From Pezizomycotina sp. ARF18 (taxonomy: Eukaryota; Ascomycota), in NCBI GenBank assembly GCA_002224055.1, contig AZLU01000061.1:106289-170288 (forward strand): DNA of 64,000 bases, in the 5' to 3' direction. The notes beneath the pieces are model-generated. The model was not told the DNA's origin, searched no databases, and saw only the letters and a program-made list of their open reading frames with translations. Shown here piece by piece: positions 49,766-61,099 of this stretch; position 1 is the first letter of the stretch, and the number at the start of each line of letters is the position of its first letter. The position numbers and the translations under genes are program-made.

Positions 49766-50241
49766 GAAGTATCGAACATCTTTTATCGCCGCCAAAATAA
49801 ATAAATTAGTATTTCCCCTCAGACCGACACCTCAGCATTTAACACTTTTCCAAATCGCCAGGTTTCAATTCCAACGATCAACCGTCCAAGGTCTTGCTTG
49901 TATAACTCTTCTCCGAGCAGCCAAACTTCTTCCTCCCGTCGACCGCCCACCAATCCTCCTCACGCCCTGCAAGCAACGATGTTCTCCATAACCCCCAAAC
50001 CATCTTCGACGTCACGATCTACATCCTTACCGTCATGATCCTCGGCCCGCTCTTCCTCCCCTTCGTCACCGGCTGAATCATCTTCCTCGCGTTCGCCTTC
50101 TTCGCCGTCGTCGTCCCGCTGTTCTCCGTCGGCTGCTTCGGCTTCCTTTTCCTGTTCTTCTGGTCGGAGGAGTTCCGCGATGGCATACTGCCCGCCATCA
50201 ACAGGCGGAGGTGGATGAGGCATGAGGGGAGTGAAAGCTGA
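48470..50241 (+). pseudogene. Broken gene for a small membrane protein
   Basis: Near 48475-48570 a frame reads ATLSLIICFISAVAFVFNFR then YFVFQCAFW, one membrane segment with a Cys. Near 49917-50241 a second frame reads TIYILTVMILGPLFLPFV, an in-frame TGA at 50074, then IIFLAFAFFAVVVPLFSVG and FLFLFFWSEEF, ending at TGA 50239. Third positions of the second part are almost all C or G, which marks the plus strand as coding. The overlapping minus-strand acidic frame is its antisense image. The TGA sits where TGG (Trp) would fit. Between the two parts lie further hydrophobic frames (48565-48640) and about 1.2 kb that I cannot model. Whether both parts belong to one gene is uncertain. Confidence 0.4.
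49726..49764. repeat. T27-A12 junction tract
   Basis: Twenty-seven T followed directly by twelve A, able to fold back on itself. Similar T-then-A junctions occur at 11427-11461 and 43440-43490. It lies just upstream of the membrane-protein exon. Confidence 0.7.
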
Positions 50242-53200
50242 ACACACGCACAGAAGGTACGTCCCAGCTAGTATTTCGGATCCTCTGGAAGAACTAAAGA
50301 CTAATATAGGTACGCCTGCTTGACTTTGTTGGATTTGAGCAGGACGGATACCTATATACGAAAGCCAGAAAAGCGACCATCCGACCTTTGGCTCCCTATT
50401 AAATTTGTGATATATAACCCCTCTTTCTTGCTATTCTGCAGTATACCAAGTCGGTAAGATCCCAAAGCAACAGAGAGCAAAGTAGACTTAGTCTTTGACG
50501 TTAATCTGCTTTAAAAATCTCCTCTGCGAGCACCACTAGCTAATAGCTGACCTCCTTGTCCCAGAACCCTTTCATTTCCTCTTCAATAGAATCCATTGTC
50601 GCTCGAACCTCCCTCTATCCGCCACAGCAACCTTGAACTAGATACCCTTTTCCATTCGTCCAGTAAATTTTTCTAGTTTTTTATATCCAGGAATTTCGGT
50701 GCGTGCCGACGACCTCCAAATTTATCGAAATATAGAAAGATAGAGGCGAAAAAACAAAACCATCGAAAATATTTTAAGAAACAGAAAGATCTACGGCGGG
50801 TTTATATTCCACAGCTAACATTACTCTTTTATATAGGATTTCTTCACTCTCTGTAGTCCAGAGGCAAGAAAGTTTCTCCGGTACGCCGAACATGCATTGT
50901 TCTCAGGGGGGGGAAAGCCGCGCACGCTTTTTTGCCCAGTTCCGGCGCGATTCCCCATGAAGCTTCTCTTTCCCCTTAACTTTTCTTTTCTCCCGCAACA
51001 CCGAAATTTTTTTCCTTTCGAACGAGCTATGGATTTCATTTGGCCTTGGGTGTTTTAAGGACGAGCTCTTTTCTTTTGCTTTTGTGGAGAAGGGAATGTG
51101 GAGAATATACGAATTTCACTTTTGTTAAATACCAAGTAGCAAGCGTATCATGAGATTTTTGATTTTTATTGACTTGAATGAGCTGCTATTAGCCGGCATA
51201 TTCTCTGAATTACCTTGAATTTCTATAACGATATAGCAATTGTTCCACTTTTTCTTTCATGCTTATAGCAATGCCTCTCATTCTTGCTTCTAGAGGATCT
51301 CGTAAAGTGAAATACGTCTATAACCGCCGTGTGCACACTAGTTAAAAGTCCCATTTGGAATATTAGTTTGCATCAACTGATGTTTAACTGTGGAGATCAA
51401 ACAGCTTCCTTATATTAGAAAGAAAGAAATTCTTCCAACGGGCAGGTATTCAGAAGAACCTTGAAGCTCGAACAAATTAAAGAGAGCGCACATGTCTAAG
51501 TCCTCGGTAAGGCGCTATTCTCAATTGTATGATACTACAAACGCAGCATGTAAGAGTAAAAGATGGGAATGGAAAATACTTAACCATTACCCTCTAGACC
51601 CACTAATAAAAGAATCTTTATTGTAGTATTACAGGCAATTTCCGCCAGAGTGCTGCCGACCGCTTAGAGATGTTAATTTCCTATTAGCAAAGAGCAAATT
51701 CGTCAAGGGGGAAGGGCTTTGTTTCCCATTCCGAAGAAAAGCTATATCTGATGCTACATATACACTAGAAAGAAATGTGGCGATGATTTAGACGCTCTTT
51801 ACAGACCACTGCATTATTCACGGCTTTTTTGCCAGCAAGAACGCCTAAGGAGAAGGTTCAGTACGTACGTAGAACAATTCAGGATAGGATATCGCCGCAT
51901 GAGAAACGATTATATACCTCGAGTGTGGAAGTACAAATGACGTTTAAGCGAAAGCAGCACGATAGTATACATATCTAGTAGTTGCTGAGTAGCTCCTTGA
52001 AGTTAATGAAAGCAGTATCCTATCAGATGCAGGACCTCTGCTTATTACCTCCCAGTATATCGCTTAGGAGTAACGTCGTTAATTCAAAGCCCACGTGGCA
52101 GGGAGAGCGGGGACAGTTATTCTTTCATGAGGAACTATTTGGTCGTATTTCGGCTCCAGAGAATACATATAAAGAAACGTGTCGAACGTCCTTTCTCGTC
52201 AAGGCATGGAGAAATGTAAATAATGTCCTAGACGTTCGAACCCGGAGAGAAACGAGAGTTCAAGGAATATGTATTACCTGCTAGAAACCAGACTCGAATT
52301 TGTCAGGCCTCGTTCTGGATCCATATAACGATCATGATGCAGTATCAGTAAGCTTCTACGAAGAACGGTATCAAGTAGCGCTCTGGCAAGAAAGAGTTTA
52401 TAACGCCACTCGATAGACCCTAGGATACTGTTATTGTAAAAGGTTAAAGCAGCTAAAATAACCCATCGCACCGACTTTTTGCATCGAACTTTTTCGAGAC
52501 CTTATGCGAGTTCCCATGAGTTATTTTCACTATATATGCTGTTTTTATCAGTTCTAGATGGCCATAGCATCGCAGGGTAGGTAGTTTAGGTACTATGGAA
52601 GCTAAATCACTGATATGAAGAGGGACCATCTAGTTTCTGAGCCTAGGGGCAGGCATGTAACTTGGCTCATAAAAGAATACAGGTATATATTACGCATAGA
52701 AATGAATTCTCTAGAATGCTTTGTCGAAAACGGCCAGAGCTGGATCAAATCGTTGTTCATCTTTCCAGAAAGAGTAGAGTGGCATTTTCACTAGAATACG
52801 AGAATCATGCATGGTATTCCTGTTCCGAATATAAACTTCGCGACGAGTTCTTCTGAACTCGATTCAATGGAATATACTCGTCGCTTTGGGTGTATACAAC
52901 CTTTTTCTGTTTTTCTTTAAACAAATACTACTTAAGTAGTCATTAAAATATATTTGTCTTTGAACTCGCAAAAGTATAGTCGCTGGGAAATGTATCGGTG
53001 TATGGGCTTGTGCATGAAGGTGGCCGTTGAGATCCCAATATCATTAGAAAAGCTACAGATCACCTCTCGAACTCGCGAGAGGGACCTAGATGTCCAATTG
53101 AAGCAACTTAGTCTATTAAGAATGGAGACAACCTAGCAAGGTGTGGGGAGAGTATCGGTTGACAGGCTGTTTTCTCAATATTACACTGAAATCAACACTT

Positions 53201-56200
53201 TCCCGCTCTCAAACACCAAAGCATCACGCGTGAAAGAGACAGCAGTATTAGATTCCTTAACTAAAGATCTTTCATCGTAAATTGACATAATTGAAGTTAT
53301 ACTAGATTTGCGAAGTATATACTATAACGAGTTTAGACCTAACCCTCCAATTCTTCGATCACGGTCCTGTTCCGAAAAGTTTAAAAAAAAATTCAGAGTA
53401 AGGGGAAACTTTTTATGATACTCAATACAAAGTCCACGATGTTAAACTGTCAATACACGAAATTCAGAAAGCTATCAAGAAAAGCTCTTTGTTGAAGCTC
53501 CCAAGAAAAGAGCTTACGTATATAACTCTTGGAAATCTCTATATTTAATCTCCACATTCAAGAATAATAGTCTAAATATAGCACCACGAATAAAGCTTTT
53601 AGGAACGTCTTGAGTCTTGAGTCTTGACCCCATCTCCCAGTCCCGAGATAGCCCTAAAAGCCTAAAAGGAGGTGAGAACAAGCTCTTTTTCAGAAGCAAA
53701 TTAAGCATTTTTGCACAGCCCACTCCGCGGCCGTTCGGAGAGTAAAGGGAAGTAGTGTGCGCCCAAACCGCCACGCGAAAATAAAGGAGTTCGGGTGGTT
53801 CCCTTTTCGCTTCGAGCTTCTCGGCGGCACAAACTACAAGATACGACAAAGACGAAAAATAGATTCGCTATTGTTCGCGATTGTTTCCTTTCATTGTTCA
53901 AAAGAAATGAATAGTGCCGTGTGCACGTTTCAACACGATAGTTTGTGATACGTGAAAAAGACGCGCGAGCACCCGTGTGCTGTACTGTTAATTTCCCTGC
54001 TCCGATGTATAGCGTCTGCACAGCCCGTTCTCTTTAAAAACAATATGGAGAAATATATCTGCGCGTTAAAATATATTCTTCTAATCCTTTTTTATATTGG
54101 TTGGTGCCTGGATGTTTCAATGTTCAGCAAAGATTATGAAGGATAGGCCAGATCGTCCTGTGATATATATGTTTCTTGTTCCGAAATCCTTCAGGAGTAT
54201 TAACAGGGGGAGGAGAAGGAGAAGATAAATATCCACGGGTTTCCCTCCAGTCTTGGTGCTTCCAAGAAATTTTGTTCTTACAGTATTCGGAGGAACGACT
54301 GGATTATAGGAAAGAAATCGACTGTCATGATGGACGTTTACTACGGTTAAGAAACGGTGTTTCTTGTGTGGAAAGCGGTTTATATAATCGGGACTCAACA
54401 GATGGATTTGGACTGCTTGGACTCGGGGATCTCCTTGGCACTTCCGCAAAACTCGACTGAATCAACACCACTCCACAGTATCTCAACATTGCGACTAAGC
54501 ATTTCACCGACCGCTATTTTACCTTGCAAGTTACTTAGCGAAGCAGGGGGACATCTACATCCATGGACCTGGAGGAGAAAAGGACAAGGGAAGCTGTGCT
54601 TTGGAGACATTGTTCTGAACCATGGCTAGGGATAAGAGATATCTTGGCAGGGTTCAATAACACCAAGACCTTTTCTGTAGTTTGGTTCCCAATACCTCTG
54701 AATAATCTCTTGACTATTCATCTTTATACAGGCTCTTGCATCGTATACTTCTTTCTAACAAAGAAGTACGATGTGATGTTAGTTCTGGAGGAGTTCAACA
54801 CTTCTCACCAGAACATCGTTATACCCTTCCTACCTCTTGTCTCGAAAGAGTTCGCTCATATCGCCAACTCGAACGAACAACCCTCATTAAAATAACCGGA
54901 ACAAAACGACCACGTCAGGCAAAACTCAAATAAAACGGACCTCTTTGAAGAAGCTTTTCATTAAATTCGCTCAATCACATCATCTAACTCCCGATCACGA
55001 TGCCGACTTTTTTCAACCCCCTTTTTTTCTATTGTTTACTTTCGGAAAAGACTTGGAGACAATCCAATTAAGGCTGCATATATAGAAGCTGCAAGCGGCA
55101 AGCCCCATACGGGCGTAAATTACACTAACCAAAAAACAAAAAAAAAAAAAAAAAAAAAAAAACAAGACCCACAGTATTAATCTCCACCAAACGTCTTGGC
55201 TTAATTACCTTGTCCTGCGAAGGGCAAATTTCCACCGTCAGCCGCGTAACCGCCTCCTTTCGAGTTTTAAATTAGCTATAGGTCTTGTCGAAAAAGGAAA
55301 TCAACAGAATAACAGAGCCAGCACTGCCCTAGTCCTTGTTCAGTCGTCGCGTCCCTTATCACACGAGGCAAATTTTTTTCTCTCTTAAAATTAAGCTTGT
55401 TAGCTTAATAATATCGACTCGAAGGATTACTTTTTCGCTTCCGCTACCGAAAAGTCTCTTTTTTCGCTCACCCTAGTTTAGCTAGGTACTTTTATGATTC
55501 GGACAAGGGGAAATTAAGGGTTTCCAAGTGCAGGTACCTTGTTAACGTTCAGAGTCGCAAAGGTCTCCCACTTTTTTTTTCTCCTTTTGACAAAAAAAAA
55601 AAAAAAGAAAAAGAAAATGGAGATAACGTGAGCTGGGTAGTTACTGAGGGGAATATATGTAAGTATTCGTAGAGTGTAGAATGAGCTATTCGGAGATTAA
55701 GTAGTGAATTTATTCGTAGCAATAGTTGTAGTAATAGTTCAGTTTCTTGATATATTTTGAGTGTGCAGAAATTATAGTTATTATACGCAATAATCGTTGA
55801 TATAGAGAGAGTACAGTCATTAGACGAAAAATATACATTGAGCCGAATTATAATCTTTCTAATCTGATAGAATTACGTGGGCCCACATATAACGCTTATA
55901 AGTTTATTGATCTAGGAACTTCTAAAAAACCGTTGAATATAGATTGTGAAGTGAATTTCTATTGACATTACGATATATATATATATATATATCTATATAT
56001 AGTAAATGAAACGGTGTTGAGCACGTATTTGAACTTAAAAAGTAGATTCACGAAACAAAGACAGGAATGTGTATATTATCGTCGAGGGTATAACAGGCAC
56101 GACGTAGACTTAGACCTCACCAATGATAAGCACGGTTTATTTTCACGTTCTAGACAGAAAAATAGGTGGAAAAAGGTATATATTGATTTTTGCTATAGTA

Positions 56201-56632
56201 TTAATATCAAGTGTTCGTGTAACCATACGTAAAAATATCATCAAATAAAACAAAAAAAACTCATGCTGAATAAATCATAAGTTTCCAACTTCGCTCTTCC
56301 TCTTCCTCCTGCCCACTACCGACTGATTGCTGTTCATATATCTCTCGCCTATCAACTTTCACCAAAAGGGACGGTGAGGTATAGAAGTAAAAAAGGATAT
56401 ATTAACAGAAAGAATTTTATGTAGACTCAGGTTTCGTGGCTAAAGTACAAATTTAGAAGAAAGTTGATCTCCCTTCCCCTCATTTCCAAGATCGTGAAGC
56501 TAAGGTTGAAATGAAGAAAATTAAGGCAAAGTTGAAAATTTAGAACAAACGAAAAATTTCCATGAAAAAGTTTTAAATTACAAATGTACTTGAAAATATC
56601 TTAAAAAATTTTGTTCACCTTGAACGAGAAAC
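50242..56632. other. Gene-poor stretch of 6.4 kb
   Basis: It includes an A25 run (55138-55162) and an AT microsatellite (55973-56001). Several plus-strand frames between 54176 and 54933 (for example one containing SHQNIVIPFLPLVSKEFAH) are protein-like in places but mutually overlapping and without a domain. No gene is supported. Confidence 0.4.
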
Positions 56633-57837
56633 TTAAAGCTTGGTAGCCTTGGTGTAGTCGACGTACGACGGGTTGTTGTCACCGGAGACGACGGGGTAGG
56701 TGTACGAGCCGGACGACTTGCCGTCGTCGTAGGGCTTGGAGCTGTCATACGGCTTGGAGCTGTCGTACGGCTTGGAGCTGTCGTACGGCTTGGAGCTGTC
56801 ATACGGCTTGGAGCTGTCGTACGGCTTGGAGCTGTCGTACGGCTTGGAGCTGTCGTACGGCTTGGAGCTGTCGTACGGCTTGGAACTGTCGTACGGCTTG
56901 GAGCTGTCGTAAGGCTTGGAGCTGTCGTAAGGCTTGGAGCTGTCGTAAGGCTTGGAGTTGTCATACGGCTTGGGGCTCTGACCACCGTAGGGCTTGCCAC
57001 CGTAAGGCTTACCACCGTAGGGCTTGCCAGACTCATCACAGTCCTCCTCGGGCTTACCGCCGTGAGAACCACCGTAAGGCTTGCCGTGGCCGTAACCGCC
57101 GTAAGGCTTGCCGTGGTCGTAACCGCCGTAAGGCTTGCCGTGGTCTGCGGACTTCTCACCACCGTAAGGGTGCGAGGGCTTGGAACCACCGTAGGGGTGC
57201 TCACCCTCGGAGTCAGAGCAGTCCTCCTCAGGCTTGTGGACGGGCTTGCGCTGGTGCCAGTTGGGCTTGTGGTGATCCGGGCTCTCACCCTCAGACTCGG
57301 AGCAGGACTCAGATCCCTTTCCGTGCTGCTTGTGGTGCTTCTTGACGTACTTGGTTACCTCCTTCTCGTAGGTATCATCATCGCAGTCAGAATTCCAGCC
57401 GGAAGGACGTTGGCCCAGTTGTTGTCCCACGGGTGACCGTGGTGAGGAGCAGCGTGAGCCTTGTAAGAGGCAGCAGCCTTCTTGTACTCACCAACGGAGC
57501 AGTCGGAGTTCCAGCCGGAAGGCCGCTTGCCCCAGTGACTGTTCCACGGGTGAGGGCCGGCGCTCTCGGAACCGGAACCGGAACCGTGTCCACCCTTGGA
57601 GCCTCCGTAAGGCTTGTTGTAGGTAGGCTTGCCATAGCTGTCATAGGTAGGCTTGCCAGAGCTGTCATAGGTAGGTTTGCCAGAGTTGTCGTAGCTGGGG
57701 GTGGTTCCGTAGCTGGACTTTCCGCTGTCGTAGCTGGTGGGGGCAGCGCTGTTGTCGTATTGACCAGCCGGTACCGGGCGGGCAGCGTTGGAGATGTAGA
57801 GGGCGTAAGCCGTAATAACAGACTTGGAGAACTTCAT
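56633..57837 (-). CDS. Secreted repeat protein with KPYDSS tandem repeats, one frame break
   Basis: The ATG at 57837 gives MKFSKSVITAYALYISNAAR, a signal peptide. The mature protein is Gly/Tyr/Ser/Lys/Pro-rich: SYDSGKSSYG, then GKPTYDS repeats, then two copies of W(G)xRPSGWNSDC about 40 residues apart. Next come acidic Cys-containing blocks (KPEEDCSDSEGE, KPEEDCDESG), HGKPYGGY repeats and about 13 KPYDSS units, and the end is SYVDYTKATKL. The frame breaks once near 57413, where ctgggcc appears instead of the ctggggc-type word seen in the first copy; one missing G explains it, giving about 400 residues. The sequence looks like a structural wall, adhesive or surface-coat protein. I do not recognise a named family. 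A TATA element lies upstream. Confidence 0.82.
56733..56966. repeat. Coding minisatellite, ~13 units of 18 bp
   Basis: Plus-strand unit cttggagctgtcgtacgg (Lys-Pro-Tyr-Asp-Ser-Ser on the minus strand) is repeated about 13 times. Only synonymous changes (gtac/atac/gtaa) separate most units, so recent expansion or homogenisation by unequal exchange is likely. Copy number probably varies between strains. Confidence 0.9.
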
Positions 57838-60800
57838 TGTGATCGTTAAATTAAAATATTAAGATATTAAGTATTAAACTAAAAAGAAGGACTAGCAAAA
57901 GAGTGGCTAGGGAAATTTTTGAAACTTTGCGTTAAAAAAAGAAGGGAGAGGACGAAGCCTTCGTAAGAGATAGTAACGAATGAGTGTCTAGAGGAGGTCC
58001 TGGTGATCTCTGGCTTTCTCAAAACTGGAGGCAGGAAAGAGGGTGTTTATATAACTTTCCTGTCCCGATGTAGCACATAGTAGAGAACCTCCATCGAGAT
58101 AGGGCCAGTGTCGCCCTACCTGGAGTGTGGCAGCATTCTTTTTTTTTTTTTTTTTTTTTTTTGATTTCTGATACTGGTGCAAAAGGGGGAGAGAATAATT
58201 TCACCTTACCTGCAGGACGTTCAACTACCTAGACGTCGTCGGACTTTACTGCAAGGACAGTTCTGTGGCCAACACCTGGTAGGGATTAATCTGTGTATAA
58301 TTGTTTTTTCCTATTCTCTTAGAGGGGAGAGACCTCATTTTCGGCTATATCGTCCCAAAAACTGATAGTTTGTCCACAACTGGTCGCGACATTGTCATCA
58401 ACGATAGCGATATTTTCTGTCGATTGGAGCAATTGCTTTTTTCTTCCCTCCTGTTCTCCATCAAGTTAGCCTCTTGTTTTCTTTTTTCACATTTAATTTA
58501 AAACCTCCGCTTGGCGAGAAAGCCGCGGGGCCCACCTGGGTGGAACAAAAGTATTCTCTACCCATTCGTCCAGTAGGAGGAGCTTGTTGTTTTTGCGATT
58601 ACGATGTCGAAATTTGTTGCAAGTGTGGGGACAACAATATCAAGTGGAGAGAAAAAGCAAAGAAACCTGGATGTTTTGGGTATTTAAAATTGTTTTTTTA
58701 CTCACACCAGATACGTCTTTCCTTGGTACGGCCTGAACGAGGTTTAGCTCTATCTTTTAGACATTGATCGACAGCCTTAAAATCAATCATTATTATTGAA
58801 TGGTTGCTTTTTTTCCACCGTCGGTAGTTTCTTTGGTCCGCCCCGGCTTGCTGGCAAAAAACTGGCAGCAAAAGTCTGAGAAGGCTGAGAAGAGTCTAAG
58901 TCTCTGCTGCAAAAGTATCGGTGGAGACATTCAAACCCATCCCATGAGGCGCGTGTGAAGTCCGGATGCATTTCGAATGTTTAATTTCGAGCGTATCGTA
59001 GAAAAAGAGACGCTATCCATGCAAACCCCTTATTTCTGACAGCAAAGAAAAATAGATTTTCTGTTAGCTACAGTAAGCAAACTCCCAACAATTATACCTA
59101 TGTATCGTCAGCAGCAATTAAACGGAGCCGAAGAAAACTAACCATTGAACTTCCTTGAACGCAGAGCTCGTCAGTTTCGTTAACAATAATGTAATATTGT
59201 ATTCGAGAGGATGTTCAAAAATAAATCAATCCTTTTGGTCCCTTCATGAACATGGATTGGTTAGGACTTGGGAGCTTTCTTCATGGTTACCATCGCCTCT
59301 ATCCGGCCAAGGCCGTATGGTAATTTTAATTGCTCAATCCCGCACCAATGGTCGTCCAGTTGTGCCTCCCAAAGCTTGGCCGGGGTGGTGGAACGAGACC
59401 TCGTTCGAATCTGATGAATGGAGCCTCGCCCGGGAGTTGACATGGTGGGTTCTCGCATTGACAAATACGCCAGATAACGTTTGAGGCGCGCCCCTTTTTT
59501 TGGTCTTTCCAACCCTGCCTCCCGAATTATCCTTTGCCACGAACTGGTGGTTGATGATTTTTCATCTTTTTTCCTCGGGGGAAATTAAAGATGCCAAGCT
59601 CGTGTGAGTGACAATCGCGTGCGCCACTTCATCTCGTTATTGTGTTTTTTGCCCTTCGAACCCACTACCCTAAGCTCAAGACGGTCTTTTTGATCAAGCA
59701 CTCGATATCATGAAAGTGTAGCTCACACGCAGCATTGTGTCTACGATTTTCGAGGAACTTTTCTTCCAATTTTTCATCCCGGAGATAGATAGCTGAACCT
59801 CAGATTTAGAGCATTGTCGGCAATAGTCTTATCGGATATAGGTGAACAATGCAATAGTAATATCTCTCAAACAGCAGGGAATCAATCGATACGAGAACCC
59901 TGTCAAAAACCAGAATATTACTATTCGGCTGCTTAAGCATGTGCTGGGGGAAGACAGCTTACCTTCAACTCACCCGTGTTTTCCATCCTGCAGCCAAGCT
60001 TGCTTATTATCCCCCCCTATGCAGCTTGCCAGACAAGGGTCCTATCCTTCTCTTCATTTCGGCTAAAAAAACTCGTGGTATAGTGAACGCGATCTTGGCG
60101 TTAATATCTTCTTTTTCCCGTAATTGAGTTTTCTGTATCACCTTTCAAGAAAAAAAAATTTCTCCCCGCAGCCAATTGTAAGAGCAGCCGCTGCTATTTC
60201 GAGCGATTTAATTTGGATAAATTATACTATCCCAAGCTTTCTCAAGATGTTTCCATAAATATGTTTTTCGATATTTTCCGAGGTAGGTTGTCCAATTGAT
60301 CCTCGTCGAGAACCGTGAACACGAGCTTGTTTGTTCCAATTATCACGGCAGATGCATAGGGATAGATGCTCGATAATTTTTTTTTCTTTTCTTTCCGAAA
60401 ATAACTCCTGTAGTAGTTAGCTTATTCTGCCCTTTGAAGCAAACCGACCCAAAAAGAGTATCGTTTAGGAAAAGCGTGGTTTTTTTTTTTTTTTTTTTTT
60501 TTTAACGGTCGGTCCAGATTTCCTTCGATGACATGAACAACGAGCAAAAAACAACTCAGATCTTGGTACCCCCTTTTTTTCGTTACCAAAAATTAAAATA
60601 GAAAAGATTGTGAGGTCTTTGTTGCTTTTTGATATTTTGCCTTGACTTCAGCGGCTGGACCAACGGGCCTAAAAGTCGAGAAATCGAGAAACTCTCGTTC
60701 TCTCGGAAATCCCTTCCTCCAAAACAGGAGACAATCATCTCTTTAGGATCTAGATGCCGATAAGGACAGAAGGAAGAAGAAAGCGAGAGAAAGCCGTGAA

Positions 60801-61099
60801 AGCCTAGCAGGGGAACTTTTTCCTTCTCAGTCAAATTTCCATGATCGGAGCCCCATGCTGGTGATGAAACAGTCTAAGTGCTTCGCAGCTTTCGTGCATC
60901 GGTGGCGCCTGCACGAAGAATTAAAATTTGTTTCTCCTTGTCGGAACGGTAGCGGAATTCCGTAATTGAACCAACAAAAGGAAAAAAAAAGCATTAACAC
61001 AGTCTCTACGCACGACGACAGATGAGGAATTTCAATAGGCAGTGACGACAGTGGAAAGAAACCCACAAAAGAATAAATCATGAATCTCAATATGTTTTA
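57838..61099. other. Intergenic stretch
   Basis: It contains the KPYDSS gene promoter, T24 runs at 58139-58162 and 60480-60503, and short frames. A Cys-rich one at 58550-58700 (GGACCFCDYDVEICCKCG) and one ending at 59481 (RPVVPPKAWPGWWNETSFE) are noteworthy but lack starts, signals or domains. Confidence 0.4.
58047..58056 (-). promoter_or_regulatory. TATA element of the KPYDSS protein gene
   Basis: tttatataac on the plus strand reads ttatataaa on the minus strand, about 210 bases upstream of the ATG at 57837. A T24 run (58139-58162) lies just behind it. Confidence 0.5.

Noticed and set aside
49960-50247. Minus-strand 95-codon acidic frame
   Set aside because: It is the antisense of a hydrophobic plus-strand exon whose third positions are almost all C or G.
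57062-57849. Plus-strand long frames opposite the KPYDSS gene
   Set aside because: Antisense images of a repetitive real gene (Val/Leu/Arg-rich), with no start context.
59650-59740. Minus-strand gggttcgaaggg as a tRNA candidate
   Set aside because: The upstream sequence does not fold as D and anticodon arms.
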